64,000 nucleotides of DNA from Brucella pseudintermedia (lineage in GTDB: Bacteria > Pseudomonadota > Alphaproteobacteria > Rhizobiales > Rhizobiaceae), in contig NZ_WBWE01000011.1 of NCBI RefSeq assembly GCF_008932435.1, forward strand, positions 1 through 64,000, in the 5' to 3' direction. Below the pieces are notes generated by a model. That model did no database searches. It saw only the letters and a list, made by a program, of their open reading frames with translations, and was not told where the DNA came from. The stretch's first letter is position 1. Every line of letters starts with the position of its first letter. A program made the position numbers and the translations under genes. Positions 35,614-45,465 of this stretch are shown here, piece after piece.

Positions 35614-37509
35614 ATGGCAGTCTCGTCAAGTGCCGAGGTCGGCACGCAGAAAATGACGAGCGAAGAACGCAAGGTGATCTTTGCGTCATCGCTTGGTACC
35701 GTCTTCGAATGGTACGACTTTTATCTCTACGGAACGCTTGCCGCCTTTATCGGCGCGGCATTCTTCAACGAATATCCTGAAGCAACCCGAAACATCTTCG
35801 TTCTGCTCGCCTTCGCGGCGGGCTTCCTCGTCCGTCCGTTCGGCGCTCTGGTTTTCGGGCGCATCGGCGATCTCGTCGGGCGCAAATACACCTTCCTCGT
35901 GACTATCGTCATCATGGGCGCGTCCACGTTCCTGGTGGGTATCCTGCCCGGCTCGGCCACGCTCGGCATTTTCGCGCCGATCATCCTGATTGTCCTGCGC
36001 ATGCTGCAGGGTCTTGCACTCGGCGGTGAATATGGCGGCGCGGCAACTTATGTTGCGGAACATGCTCCGAACAATCGTCGGGGCTTCTTCACGTCCTGGA
36101 TCCAGACGACGGCAACGCTCGGCCTGTTCCTGTCGCTGCTGGTGATCCTCGGCATTCAGGCTGTGATGAGCAAGGAAGCTTTCGCTGCCTGGGGCTGGCG
36201 CATTCCATTCCTCGTCTCCATCATCCTGCTTGGTATTTCCGTCTGGATTCGCATGCAGATGAGTGAGTCGCCGGCATTCAAGCGCATGAAGGAAGAAGGC
36301 AAGACTTCCAAGGCGCCGCTTTCCGAAGCATTTGGCCAATGGAAGAACGCCAAGATCGCACTCATCGCCCTTTTCGGCCTTACCGCTGGTCAGGCTGTGG
36401 TGTGGTATTGTGGTCAGTTCTACGCATTGTTCTTCCTGCAGAACGTTCTGAAGGTGGAAAACCAGTCGGCCAATATCATGGTGGCTATTGCCCTTCTGAT
36501 CGGCACCGGCTTCTTCGTTTTCTGGGGCTGGTTGTCGGACAAGATCGGGCGCAAGCCGATCATCATGGCAGGCCTGATTCTGGCGGCTTTGACCTACTTC
36601 CCGCTGTTCAAGGCGCTGACCAATGCCGCCAACCCGGCTCTGGCGCAGGCCGAACAGACCATCAAGGCAACCGTCACGGCAGCACCCGGCGATTGTAACT
36701 TCCAGTTCAACGCCACCGGCACGTCGAAGTTCACCACTTCCTGCGATGTCGCGACAAGCTTCCTCGCCAAAAGCTCGGTGCCTTATGAAATCGTGCAGAC
36801 GGCAGCAGCCGGAACGCCTGCAACCATCACGCTCGGTGACAGCACGATCACGTCTTACGACGCTGTTCAGGCTGGAGCCGACGCTGCGGCCAAGCAGTCG
36901 GCGCTGGCTCACGACGTGAACCTTGCCTTGCAGAAGGCCGGCTTCCCGCTCGTCCGCGATCCGGCGAAAGTACCGGACAGCAAGCTTGACGCATTTGTCG
37001 CCGCCAATCCGGAGCTTCAATTGAATGCCGAAGCCATCCGCGCGGGTGACAAGGCCATGGTTCCGGCCGCAGATCTGGTGAAGCAGAAGCTTCTCACCCA
37101 GACCGAAGCCGACGGCCTCGGCGTCAGCACCGAGCAGGCCGTCTACACCATTCCGAATGCCGGTGCATTCAAGATGGTCGCTGATCCTGCAGAAGTGAAC
37201 TGGGTCCTGACAATCGCCATCCTGACCATCCTCGTCATCTATGTGACGATGGTGTACGGCCCGATTGCCGCTATCCTCGTCGAGATGTTCCCGACCCGCA
37301 TCCGCTACACCGGCATGTCGTTGCCCTATCATATCGGCAATGGCTGGTTCGGCGGCCTGCTTCCGGCTGGCGTCTTCGCGCTCAGCGCCGCAAAGGGCGA
37401 CATCTATTACGGCCTCTGGTATCCGATCATCATCGCCTCCATCACCTTTGTGATCGGCATGATCTTCGTCAAGGAAACCAAGGGCGTCGACCTGCACAAG
37501 GTTGACTGA
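35614..37509 (+). CDS. MHS-family (MFS) permease with large soluble insert
   Basis: 631-residue metabolite:H+ symporter (ProP/ShiA-like). Start ATG 35614 follows GGGAGGACAG. The early signature SLGTVFEWYDFYLYGTLAAF (about residues 29-48) and GRIGDLVGRKY loop are typical. Eight membrane spans run to about residue 333. Then an insert of about 190 residues (335-525), rich in Ala/Thr with two Cys, precedes the last spans (528 onward, VYGPIAAILVEMFPTRIRYTG). Usual family length is 430-550, so the insert is notable. Substrate unknown; likely an organic acid or osmolyte. Confidence 0.85.
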   Translation: MAVSSSAEVGTQKMTSEERKVIFASSLGTVFEWYDFYLYGTLAAFIGAAFFNEYPEATRNIFVLLAFAAGFLVRPFGALVFGRIGDLVGRKYTFLVTIVIMGASTFLVGILPGSATLGIFAPIILIVLRMLQGLALGGEYGGAATYVAEHAPNNRRGFFTSWIQTTATLGLFLSLLVILGIQAVMSKEAFAAWGWRIPFLVSIILLGISVWIRMQMSESPAFKRMKEEGKTSKAPLSEAFGQWKNAKIALIALFGLTAGQAVVWYCGQFYALFFLQNVLKVENQSANIMVAIALLIGTGFFVFWGWLSDKIGRKPIIMAGLILAALTYFPLFKALTNAANPALAQAEQTIKATVTAAPGDCNFQFNATGTSKFTTSCDVATSFLAKSSVPYEIVQTAAAGTPATITLGDSTITSYDAVQAGADAAAKQSALAHDVNLALQKAGFPLVRDPAKVPDSKLDAFVAANPELQLNAEAIRAGDKAMVPAADLVKQKLLTQTEADGLGVSTEQAVYTIPNAGAFKMVADPAEVNWVLTIAILTILVIYVTMVYGPIAAILVEMFPTRIRYTGMSLPYHIGNGWFGGLLPAGVFALSAAKGDIYYGLWYPIIIASITFVIGMIFVKETKGVDLHKVD

Positions 37510-37528
37510 TCCTGCACACAACGATGCG

Positions 37529-37556
37529 AAACGCCGCTCCGAAAGGGCGGCGTTTT
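37529..37556. terminator. Terminator after the MHS permease
   Basis: AAACGCCGC...GCGGCGTTTT hairpin with a GAAA-type loop, between convergent genes (stops 37509 and 37580). Confidence 0.75.
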
Positions 37557-37579
37557 GCGTTTGGAAACGCTCCAACTTT

Positions 37580-38650
37580 TCAGCGATATTGCGCCTCGAT
37601 CTCGATCAGCTTCTGCTTGCGCCAGAGACCGCCGCCATAACCGGTCAGCGACCCATCCGCGCCAATCACGCGATGGCAGGGAATGATGATCGCGATCTGG
37701 TTCGCGCCATTGGCCCGCGCAACCGCACGCACGGCAAGCGGCTTGTCGATAGCTTGCGCAAGCTCGCTATAGCTGCGTGTGTCCCCTGCCCGGATGTCCT
37801 GAAGTGCACGCCAGACATCTTGCGTAAAAGCACTGCCGTGCAGCACCAGCGGGAGATCGAATGTCGGCGAATTGCCCTCAAAAAAGGCATTGAGCTGATG
37901 CTCGACGAGATCATGCATGTCGAAACGGCCGATCCCCAGATCACCGCGACAGGTGGTATAGAGCTTCTTAAGTTCAGCAGGCAGCGCCTTGCGATCCACA
38001 AATTCGAGAAGATGCAGGTTTCGAGCATCACAGATGGCGATCATCGTCCCCAGCGGCGTCCTGATCCAATCGGCGCGCAGCAAGCCGTCGCCCCGTAATT
38101 TGCCAGGCGGAAGCCCAAGAATGCGCGCAAAGGCGCTGCGGAAAGCTTCGGGAGATTCAAATCCCGCATCAATCTGCGCATCAATCACCCGCCCGCCATC
38201 GGCGAGCGCCTGAAATCCATGCCGCAGACGCTCCTGCCGCGCCATTTCCAGAAAGGTCATTCCGAAATGACGGCGGAAATTGCGGCGGACGGTTGATGGA
38301 TCGAACCCCATACGAATGACATCCTCTTCGCTCCAGCGGCGCTCCGGCTGCGCTTCAAGCGCTTCGAGAAGCCTTTTTATCGAAGGTTCAGCTTCGGCGG
38401 CGGGTTGCAACGGATGGCATCTTTTGCAGGGCCTGAACCCGTCGGCCATGCATTCGGCAACGGACGCAAAGAAGCGGCAGTTTTCCTGTTTGGGCTTGCG
38501 CGCCGGACAGGTCAGGCGGCAGAAAATCCCGGTCGAGATAACGCCGACATAGGCCCTGCCCTCATAAGCGGCATCGCGGGCGACAAGCGCATCGTAAAGT
38601 TTGTCTTGGTCAGGGAGCGTGAACAACATGCCGCTATTCTTATGCAGCAT
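37580..38650 (-). CDS. ada: Ada-type methylphosphotriester/O6-methylguanine repair protein and regulator
   Basis: 356-residue full-length Ada. Zinc/methyl-acceptor domain at about residues 20-85 with Cys ligands in GIFCRLTCPARKP and RPCKRCHP. AraC-type helix-turn-helix at about 95-185. Methyltransferase domain at about 195-356 with active-site PCHRV near 326. It repairs alkylated DNA and activates its own regulon once methylated. Start 38650 (MLHKNSGMLFTLP) or the internal ATG at 38629 are both possible; neither has a clear ribosome site. Confidence 0.92.
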   Translation of the reverse strand: MLHKNSGMLFTLPDQDKLYDALVARDAAYEGRAYVGVISTGIFCRLTCPARKPKQENCRFFASVAECMADGFRPCKRCHPLQPAAEAEPSIKRLLEALEAQPERRWSEEDVIRMGFDPSTVRRNFRRHFGMTFLEMARQERLRHGFQALADGGRVIDAQIDAGFESPEAFRSAFARILGLPPGKLRGDGLLRADWIRTPLGTMIAICDARNLHLLEFVDRKALPAELKKLYTTCRGDLGIGRFDMHDLVEHQLNAFFEGNSPTFDLPLVLHGSAFTQDVWRALQDIRAGDTRSYSELAQAIDKPLAVRAVARANGANQIAIIIPCHRVIGADGSLTGYGGGLWRKQKLIEIEAQYR

Positions 38651-38694
38651 GCCATGAATTTACAGCCTCAAATCGGGCACTTATTCAAAAAAGA

Positions 38695-38727
38695 AAAGCC
38701 CGCCATGCGGATAACATGACGGGCTTT
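38695..38727. terminator. Terminator downstream of leuB
   Basis: AAAGCCCGCCATG...CATGACGGGCTTT, one mismatch in a 13-base stem. The minus-strand T-run ends the leuB transcript, 23 bases past its stop. Confidence 0.7.
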
Positions 38728-38749
38728 CGTTCCTATGATTTTGTCGCGC

Positions 38750-39865
38750 TTATGCGGCGGAGAGCTTGGAGAACTTGTCGAGGATGGCGTCGCCCATTTC
38801 GACGGTGCCGACCTTGGACTTACCTTCCGACCAGATGTCGGCAGTGCGCAGACCGTCATCCAGCACCTGAGCAATTGCTGCTTCCAGACGATCCGCTTCG
38901 TCAACGAGATTGAACGAATAACGCAGGCACATGGCAAGCGAAGCAATCATAGCAATCGGGTTGGCAACACCCTTGCCGGCGATATCCGGAGCCGAACCAT
39001 GGACCGGTTCATAAAGCGCCTTGCGCTTGCCGGTCTTGGAATCGACCGCACCGAGCGAAGCCGACGGCAGCATGCCGAGCGAGCCGGTCAGCATGGCGGC
39101 AACGTCCGACAGCATGTCGCCGAACAGATTGTCGGTCACGATAACGTCGAACTGCTTCGGCCAGCGCACGAGCTGCATGCCGCCAGCATCGGCCAGCATA
39201 TGCTCCAGTTCCACGTCAGCGTGCTTTTCCTTGTGACGGGCGGTGACGACCTGGTTCCACAGGACGCCCGACTTCATCACATTGCGCTTTTCCATCGACG
39301 TGACCTTATTGCGGCGCGTGCGTGCCAGCTCGAAGGCAACATCCGCAATGCGTTCGATTTCGTAGGTGTCATAAACCTGCGTATCGATACCGCGCTTCTG
39401 GCCATTGCCCAGATCGATGATTTCCTTCGGCTCACCGAAATAGACGCCGCCGGTCAGCTCACGCAGGATGAGGATGTCGAGGCCTTCAATCACTTCCGGC
39501 TTAAGCGAGGAAGAATGAGCCAGCGCCGGGTAGCAGATCGCCGGACGCAGATTTGCATAAAGCTGCATGTCCTTGCGCAAACGCAGAAGACCGGCTTCCG
39601 GGCGCACTTCATAAGGCACGCTATCCCACTTCGGGCCGCCAACGGCACCGAAAAGCACGGCATCGGCAGCCAGTGCCTTCTCCATATCCGCGTCGGAAAT
39701 CGCCTGGCCATGCGCGTCATAGGCAGAACCGCCAACCAGACCCTCTTCGGTCTCGAAACCGAGATTGAGGCCCGAGTTGAGGAAAGCGATAATCTTGCGG
39801 ACTTCCGCCATCGCCTCTGGACCGATGCCGTCGCCGGGCAGGAGAAGGAGTTTTCTGGATGCCAT
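38750..39865 (-). CDS. leuB: 3-isopropylmalate dehydrogenase
   Basis: 371-residue LeuB, catalysing NAD-dependent oxidative decarboxylation of 3-isopropylmalate in leucine synthesis. Start [19 protein letters not shown]; substrate Arg residues in [14 protein letters not shown]; the catalytic [16 protein letters not shown] near residue 245; NAD-binding [18 protein letters not shown] near 284. Full length. Preceded by 284 bp to the next gene; no leader peptide was recognised. Confidence 0.96.
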   Translation of the reverse strand: MASRKLLLLPGDGIGPEAMAEVRKIIAFLNSGLNLGFETEEGLVGGSAYDAHGQAISDADMEKALAADAVLFGAVGGPKWDSVPYEVRPEAGLLRLRKDMQLYANLRPAICYPALAHSSSLKPEVIEGLDILILRELTGGVYFGEPKEIIDLGNGQKRGIDTQVYDTYEIERIADVAFELARTRRNKVTSMEKRNVMKSGVLWNQVVTARHKEKHADVELEHMLADAGGMQLVRWPKQFDVIVTDNLFGDMLSDVAAMLTGSLGMLPSASLGAVDSKTGKRKALYEPVHGSAPDIAGKGVANPIAMIASLAMCLRYSFNLVDEADRLEAAIAQVLDDGLRTADIWSEGKSKVGTVEMGDAILDKFSKLSAA

Positions 39866-40149
39866 ATTGCCAAGCCTCTGTTTTATTTCGCGTATTCAGC
39901 AAAACGGAAACCCGCTGTTTCCAGAATACTGCGTTGGGATTCACGACAATGGCGAACAGCACGGAACCGTTCGCCACCATCTTTATCAAGTTCCGCGAGG
40001 GTTATAGAGCTCCGTTGTCCGACAAGCAATAATGCGCATGGCTGAAACTTATGAAAAAGATAGTGGCTTGTGTGGAAATTATATAACAGCCACCCAGGCA
40101 GGCACCGCCCACCCCGAAGCTGACAGCAATCTGCGGAAAGGCTTGGCAG

Positions 40150-40344
40150 TCACTCGGTCAAACTGCGCGCTTCGGATGGCAGCATGATCGGAATGCCGCC
40201 CCGAACCGGATAGGCGAGCTTTGCCCTGTGCGAGATCAGCTCACTATGTTCCGCGTCGTATTCAAGCGGGCCCTTGGTTATCGGGCACACGAGAAGTTCC
40301 AGCAGGCGCACGTCGATATTGCCGCTTTCCGTCTTGTCGTCCAT
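40150..40344 (-). CDS. Trm112-family small protein (UPF0434)
   Basis: 64-residue Trm112-like protein: [17 protein letters not shown] near the N terminus, then [18 protein letters not shown]. The single CP pair without the full zinc Cys set is usual in bacteria. Eukaryotic Trm112 activates methyltransferases; the bacterial role is less clear. 17 bp after the LON-domain gene, so co-transcribed. Confidence 0.88.
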   Translation of the reverse strand: MDDKTESGNIDVRLLELLVCPITKGPLEYDAEHSELISHRAKLAYPVRGGIPIMLPSEARSLTE

Positions 40345-40361
40345 GTTCGTACTCCTGAAAT

Positions 40362-41057
40362 CTACTGTAGCCGCGATCCGAAATCGTCGTCCTTCACCTT
40401 GGCCAGCACCATCTCGGTAATGGCGATCAAAGTCGCGGCGCGCGTCTTCAAATCGGGAGCTTCCAAAAGCGCCTGTTTTTCAGCCGGACCGAAAGGAGAC
40501 ATGATGGAAAGCGCATTGACGAGGGTTTCGTTGTTTGCCCGCGCGATACTGTCCCAATCGGCTTCCAGATTGTGCGCTTCGAGATAATCACGGAACGCAC
40601 CCAGCAAGGACTCACGGTCAATCTCCGATGAATCCCGCGACTGCTCCAGATCGGCAAGGAACGGCATGATCCGGCATTGCCGATAAGGCTGGCGGCAATT
40701 GATCTCCTCGCGCACACGAAAACGGCAGATACCCTGCAAGGTGATCAGCAACCTGCCATCGCCGGTTTCGGCATAAGTGGTGATGCGGCCAAGGCAACCG
40801 ACACTGCTCAACTGGGGGCGAAGGCTTTCATCCAGTTCGTCGATCGGTTCGTCTTCCACGCCGTCGATTTTCGGCTGGATCATGCCGATGATGCGCTTGC
40901 CGGCCAGAGCATTTTCAACCATCGTCAGATAACGCGGTTCGAAAATGTTGAGCGGAAGCTGGCCACCGGGCAGAAGCAGCGCCCCCTTCAACGGGAAGAC
41001 CGGCACGGTCTCAGGAATATCAGCGCCCGTCCTGTAACGGGCATTGCCCACTTGCAT
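40362..41057 (-). CDS. LON substrate-binding-domain protein
   Basis: 231-residue protein containing only the N-terminal LON domain (PF02190): [20 protein letters not shown] near residue 18 and [16 protein letters not shown]. No ATPase or protease domain, so it may act as a substrate adaptor; unproven. Between the Trx-TPR gene (101 bp upstream) and trm112-like gene (17 bp downstream), all on the minus strand. Confidence 0.88.
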   Translation of the reverse strand: MQVGNARYRTGADIPETVPVFPLKGALLLPGGQLPLNIFEPRYLTMVENALAGKRIIGMIQPKIDGVEDEPIDELDESLRPQLSSVGCLGRITTYAETGDGRLLITLQGICRFRVREEINCRQPYRQCRIMPFLADLEQSRDSSEIDRESLLGAFRDYLEAHNLEADWDSIARANNETLVNALSIMSPFGPAEKQALLEAPDLKTRAATLIAITEMVLAKVKDDDFGSRLQ

Positions 41058-41158
41058 TGCAACCTCCTTTTAGGGCTCACGCGACGTGAGACCTAACAGT
41101 TGGAATCCGCATGGCGAGCAAAGCGCAATTTGTTCGCCATGCTCCCGATCGCTCGCGA

Positions 41159-42121
41159 TCAGGAAAACAGAAGCGACGACAGCTTGCGCCGCGCACTGAG
41201 CGTCGCCGGATCGGCATTGCCCCATGCCTCGAAGAACTGGAGCAACTGCTTGCGCGCACCGTCATCGTTCCACTCGCGGCTGGCCTTCATGATGAAAAGC
41301 AGCTCATTGGCCGCGTCTTCGCGCCGCCCCTGCGCGTTACGCACCTGCGCAAGGTCGAACCGGGCCTGATAATCCTTGGGATCGGCCTGGATTCGCTTTT
41401 CGAGCTCGATCGGATCACCGATGAGCTTGACCTGGTCAGCCAGCGCAAGACGCGCTTCCAGCGCGCGGACGGCAGGCGCATTCTGCTTGTCTGCCGGAAT
41501 CTGGGCCAGAATCTCCCGCGCCTTTTCCGCGTCGCCGGATTCCAGAAGGCAGGTCGCAAGGCCGACCACTGCATCGACATTATCCGGGACAGCTTGAAGG
41601 ATAGATGAGAAGATTTCCGACGCCTGAACAAAATCGCCCCCTTCAACCAGTTCGTTCGCCGCCGTGATCGCCTCGGCAATCGCAGTTTCGGCGTCGCTCG
41701 GTCCACCGACCTTGGCGATGAACTCCTTCACCTTCGATTCTGGGAGAGCCCCCATGAAACCGTCCACCGGCTGCCCGTTGACGAAGGCGATGACCGCAGG
41801 AATAGACTGAATGCCAAGCTGCCCGGCAATGGCCGGATGATCATCGATATTCATCTTGACCAGCTTGACGGCGCCGCCAGCCTCGCGAACCGCCTTTTCA
41901 ATAATCGGGGTCAGCTGCTTGCAGGGTCCGCACCAGGGCGCCCAGAAATCCACCAGAACCGGCTGCTTGCGAGATTCTGCAATGACATCCGCCTGAAAGC
42001 CTGCCGTCGTGGTGTCCTTGACAAGATTCGCGTCCCCGGCCGTGGCTGGCGACGCGCCGAAAGAGACATTCGCCGTCATCTGGCCGCCTGCACCCGCGTA
42101 AGGATTGTTTTGGCTGCTCAT
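41159..42121 (-). CDS. Thioredoxin-TPR co-chaperone (CnoX/YbbN-like)
   Basis: 320-residue protein. The thioredoxin domain covers about residues 30-140 with active site WAPWCGPCKQL (CGPC). The C-terminal TPR-like helical region runs about 150-320 (GLATCLLESGDAEKAREILA). This architecture matches CnoX, a holdase and redox co-chaperone; alphaproteobacterial forms often retain CGPC and reductase activity. Start 42121 (MSSQNNPYAG) has AAGGAA at a good distance. Confidence 0.9.
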   Translation of the reverse strand: MSSQNNPYAGAGGQMTANVSFGASPATAGDANLVKDTTTAGFQADVIAESRKQPVLVDFWAPWCGPCKQLTPIIEKAVREAGGAVKLVKMNIDDHPAIAGQLGIQSIPAVIAFVNGQPVDGFMGALPESKVKEFIAKVGGPSDAETAIAEAITAANELVEGGDFVQASEIFSSILQAVPDNVDAVVGLATCLLESGDAEKAREILAQIPADKQNAPAVRALEARLALADQVKLIGDPIELEKRIQADPKDYQARFDLAQVRNAQGRREDAANELLFIMKASREWNDDGARKQLLQFFEAWGNADPATLSARRKLSSLLFS

Positions 42122-42308
42122 AAGAAATTCCTTCGTATTTTCCGGCTGATGCAAAGGCCCGCATGCAAGCCGGCGTCGTCCATTCAGTTCGTAACTTCGA
42201 AAGCCAATTTCAAGACGGTCAAACAGCAGTTGCGCCGTAACTTAGCGCTTCTGCTTTCCACTTCAATCGCCAATCGCCCGTGGAAAAACCGCCGCTCTGA
42301 CGACCAGT

Positions 42309-42833
42309 CTATACCGAAGCATCCGCCTTGGCACGCTCGGAAACGGCTAGAATGCGCGGTTCGTGTCCTGTGGACTTTAGAAATGCGACAAGATCGTCGC
42401 GCCTGATGGAAGTCGTGGCTTCGTTGGTCAGCGGATGCCCGTTGATGACATCATGTTTCATGAGATCGGCGTCAAGAATGACCTGCACATTATGCCCGGT
42501 ATCGTTGACCGCGCCAAACACCGTGACGGAACCGGGAATCACACCCAGATACTCCATCAGCTTTTCCGGCTTGCCGAACGAAACACGGCTTGCCGCACCG
42601 ATCAATTGGTGGATCGATTTCAGATCGACCACCGCATCTTCCTCAACCGTCACGAGGAAGAAATTGTCTTTCTTGTCTTTCAGGAACAGGTTCTTGGTGT
42701 GACCGCCGGAAATTTCACCGCGCAGGTTTTGGGAGTCGGCGACCGTGAACAAGGGGGGATGTTCGACCGTATTCACTTCGATACCAAGTTTCTGAAGATA
42801 ATCGTGAAGCTCGCTCGGCGACAAAGGCATCAT
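42309..42833 (-). CDS. proX: Prolyl-tRNA editing protein (YbaK/ProX family)
   Basis: 174-residue trans-editing deacylase that removes wrong amino acids from tRNA-Pro. Family marks: start MMPLSPSELHDYLQKLGI, KNLFLKDKKDNFFLV, the Lys/Ser-rich core LIGAASRVSFGKPEKLMEYL, GVIPGSVTVFGAVND and ILDADLMKHDVINGHPLTN. Start 42833 is preceded by GGGGTGGA; the frame is open further upstream. The gene symbol is used for the editing enzyme, not the betaine-binding ProX. Confidence 0.88.
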   Translation of the reverse strand: MMPLSPSELHDYLQKLGIEVNTVEHPPLFTVADSQNLRGEISGGHTKNLFLKDKKDNFFLVTVEEDAVVDLKSIHQLIGAASRVSFGKPEKLMEYLGVIPGSVTVFGAVNDTGHNVQVILDADLMKHDVINGHPLTNEATTSIRRDDLVAFLKSTGHEPRILAVSERAKADASV

Positions 42834-43218
42834 TCCACCCCATTCTGTTCGGCACTGATACGTTGGGCATGTCGCAACGCTCCTCACGTTTCGGCGACAC
42901 GCAACAGCGCTTATAGACCATGGATAGAGGCTTAGAAACCACGCAAAACAAATTGGATTGCTTGTCCCAAAGCACGGCAGCCTGACTCGCGCATATGAGG
43001 CTCGATTCAGCCGAGCGCGCAGGTACGCGCGCCCTCGCCTCGACAAGAAACTACAGCTGAAACCATACGCTTCGCCTTAAAATAAGATTATATTACAGTC
43101 GGTTAGCTCAAATCTGGCAGCTAATTTCGTGGAAACTGTATTTTCCTGCAATTTCCCTGTTGCAATCTCGGAAGCGTTGGTTCATATACCGCCTGCCTGA
43201 CGGAAACGACTGGCGCGA
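42834..43218. other. Intergenic region before tRNA-Gly
   Basis: 385 bp, AT-rich near 43085-43200 and without a supported gene. A possible tRNA promoter is TTGCAA at 43160-43165 with TATACC at 43185-43190 (spacing 19, so weak). Confidence 0.35.
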
Positions 43219-43293
43219 GCGGGTGTAGCTCAGGGGTAGAGCACAACCTTGCCAAGGTTGGGGTCGAGGGTTCGAATCCCTTCGCCCGCTCCA
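43219..43293 (+). tRNA. tRNA-Gly (GCC)
   Basis: 75 bases with CCA encoded. Acceptor arm GCGGGTG pairs with CGCCCGC before the discriminator T. D-loop AGCTCAGGGGTAGAGC; anticodon stem ACCTT/AAGGT with loop TGCCA giving anticodon GCC; T-arm GAGGGTTCGAATCCCTT. All arms pair. It lies at the junction between conserved genes and an accessory stretch, a classic integration target. Confidence 0.97.
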
Positions 43294-43489
43294 GACTTTC
43301 CTAAGGAAAACAATGGCATAGCCACCGCCCTCGGGCGGCGGGAATGGAGACAAGGCTTTCCATTCGAGTCGTTGTCTCCACATTGTCTCCAGAAAAAAGC
43401 GGGTATTTGGATAGAGCTGGGTAGGCGCGGCGGCGGCGCCGATCGTGCAGCCGTTGAAGCATTCTTGTCTTAGTGTCGAATCACGACCT
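43294..43489. other. Sequence following tRNA-Gly
   Basis: 196 bp with no gene. It contains GGAGACAA (43346-43353) and its reverse TTGTCTCC twice (43372-43379 and 43383-43390), plus a CCGCCC/GGGCGG hairpin at 43324-43337. No integrase gene or direct copy of the tRNA 3' end was found in the window. Confidence 0.4.
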
Positions 43490-44400
43490 CACGCGGCGCG
43501 TCTCGCCGGCTTGTTTCTGAACCGCCGCCGATAACTTGCAGGGGAGATCGAGAAAGCCCGCGTGAAATGCTGGCGCAGGGAACCGTCGCCGCCATCTCCG
43601 CTACCTGATCGATCGAAAATGCGCTTGTCTCAAGGAGCCGCTACGCGGCGGCAAGGCGATGGTTGAGCAGCCATTGGGTAAAGGTGTTGCCGGTCTTCTT
43701 CTTCTTGAAGTGCCGGGTGAAGCTGCGCGGGCTCATGCCCGCGTGGCCGGCCCGCCGCTCCAGCGAGAGCGGCTCGTTCAGATGCGTGATGGCCCAGTTG
43801 ATCGTCGCGTCGAGTTGATCCGCGTCCGCCGTTGCCGGTAACGGCTCCCGATATACTGCGCCTGATCGACGTGGCGATGCGGTGCGACGACGAGACGCCG
43901 CGCGATCCGGCTGGCGATCTCCGCGCCATAGTCGTTGCGCACGGTGTGCAGGCACCAATCGATGGCGGCGGCGGTCCCAGCCGAGGTCAGGATATCGCCT
44001 CCGTCGATATAGAGCGCGTTGTGGTTCAACGCACCTGCGGATAGCGCTGCTCGAACTCGCTCGCCCACGCCTAATGGGTCGATGCCGTCCATTGAGCAAT
44101 CCGGCCTCGGCCAGCACGAAGGTTCCCAGACAAAGACCCTACGATCCATGCGCCGCGCGCATGGGCTGCTTTCAGCGGCTCCGTAAGCGCCTTTGAAGGT
44201 GTTTCGCGTGGATCGGGCCAAGCAGGCAGGATCACTGTGTCGGCTCATTGAGAAGGTTGAGATCGTGTTCCACATCGATGTTGAAGCCGGACATGGTGCG
44301 CACCGGCTCGTGATCTTCTTCGCCTATGGAGCGTTTGCCGCTGTTGTGCGACGGCAGGTCACCTCCGGCGCCTCAGTCCAGACATGGATGCGGCGCGGCA
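43490..44400 (-). pseudogene. Decayed GlxA-family (DJ-1/AraC) regulator
   Basis: Pieces of one GlxA-type regulator lie in order but in different minus-strand frames: TMSGFNIDVEHDLNLL, then TVILPAWPDPRETPSKALTE, GTFVLAEAGLLNGR, IDGGDILTSAGTAAAIDWCL with IARRLVVAPHRH, a helix-turn-helix part (GMSPRSFTRHF; QWLLNHRLAAA), and a C-terminal SLRQHFTRAF...YRRRF. At least four frame changes separate them (near 44250, 44110-44050, 43860 and 43610). The gene cannot make the full protein. Confidence 0.8.
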
Positions 44401-44439
44401 TTGAGGCCTCTTTCGCCGGACTTGCCGTGCAACTGGCAT

Positions 44440-45360
44440 TCACCCTGTGCTGATCGCGGTTTCAATCACGGACGGGGACCTGAACTGCGCGATCATGAAA
44501 TCCAGAAAGGCGCGGATTTTCGGAGCGAGGTGCTCTCGCGAGGGATAGACGGCGTAGAGCGTCGTTTCGACGGTGTTCCAATCCGTGAGTGCGGCTTGGA
44601 GAGATCCGCGCGCTAGGTCCTCCTCGACATAGGGGCGCGGCATCAGGCTGACCCCGAAGCCCTCGCGCAGCGCATCGCGCACAGCAAGGCTAGACGAGAC
44701 CGAGTATCGCGCATCGACGGCGATCCGCTCGGTGCGGTCGTCCTTGGAGAACTCCCAGATGTCCGCATGGCCGGAAAGGCTGAAACGCAGGTGATCCAGA
44801 GCGTTCAGATCCGAGGGAGTTTCGGGAAGGCCGTGTTTCTCGAAATAGGACGGAGCGGCGCACAACACATGCGGCATGACCGTCAGCTTTCGCGCGATCA
44901 GGCTGGAGTCTTCGAGGTTGTCCCTGCCGCGTATGGCAAGATCGAAGCCCTCGCGGATGATATCGATCCGCCTGTCATCGAGGTCCAAATCGAGCCGCAG
45001 ATCGGGATATTGTGACAGAAAGCCAGGAATGGCCCGCGAAAGTCGCGTCAGAGTGACGGTCATCGGCGCGCTGACCCGCAAGGTGCCGGCAGGCGCGGAC
45101 CGGATCGGCGAAAGTGCCTGATCGGCCTCGGCCAGGGCATCCAGTCCGCGGGTGACATGATCGAGATAAATTCGGCCTTCCTCGGTCAGAGCCATGCGCC
45201 GTGTGGTCCGGTTGATCAGCCGCGCGCCGACATGGGCCTCAAGCTCGGCGATATTCTTGCTGATTGCGGCGGGCGAAAGGCCGAGCCTGCGCCCGGCTTC
45301 GGCGAAGCTGTTCAACTCCGCGACATAGCGAAAAACGCGCAAGGCTGTGAAGCGATCCAT
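44440..45360 (-). CDS. LysR-family transcriptional regulator
   Basis: 306-residue LysR protein of the CrgA/PecT-like group. HTH at residues 1-60 (RFTALRVFRYVAELNSFAEA; GLSPAAISKNIAELEAHVG). Effector domain at about 90-300. Divergent from the nitroreductase/EamA pair with 105 bp between, so it probably controls that pair and itself. Ligand unknown. Confidence 0.88.
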   Translation of the reverse strand: MDRFTALRVFRYVAELNSFAEAGRRLGLSPAAISKNIAELEAHVGARLINRTTRRMALTEEGRIYLDHVTRGLDALAEADQALSPIRSAPAGTLRVSAPMTVTLTRLSRAIPGFLSQYPDLRLDLDLDDRRIDIIREGFDLAIRGRDNLEDSSLIARKLTVMPHVLCAAPSYFEKHGLPETPSDLNALDHLRFSLSGHADIWEFSKDDRTERIAVDARYSVSSSLAVRDALREGFGVSLMPRPYVEEDLARGSLQAALTDWNTVETTLYAVYPSREHLAPKIRAFLDFMIAQFRSPSVIETAISTG

Positions 45361-45465
45361 CTCATCATTCTCTGACAGTAAAGAGTATCTTGAAACTATC
45401 GTATATTATCACCAGCAGGTTGGCGAAATATCTGTTCCGGGGAACCCCACAGCCGGAACGATCTC

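Noticed and set aside
35686-37575. 629-codon minus-strand frame opposite the MHS permease
   Set aside because: No ribosome site and no family; its composition mirrors the permease codons.
40038-40187. 49-codon plus-strand frame starting at 40038 between leuB and the trm112-like gene
   Set aside because: No ribosome site and it overlaps the end of the trm112-like gene; likely chance.
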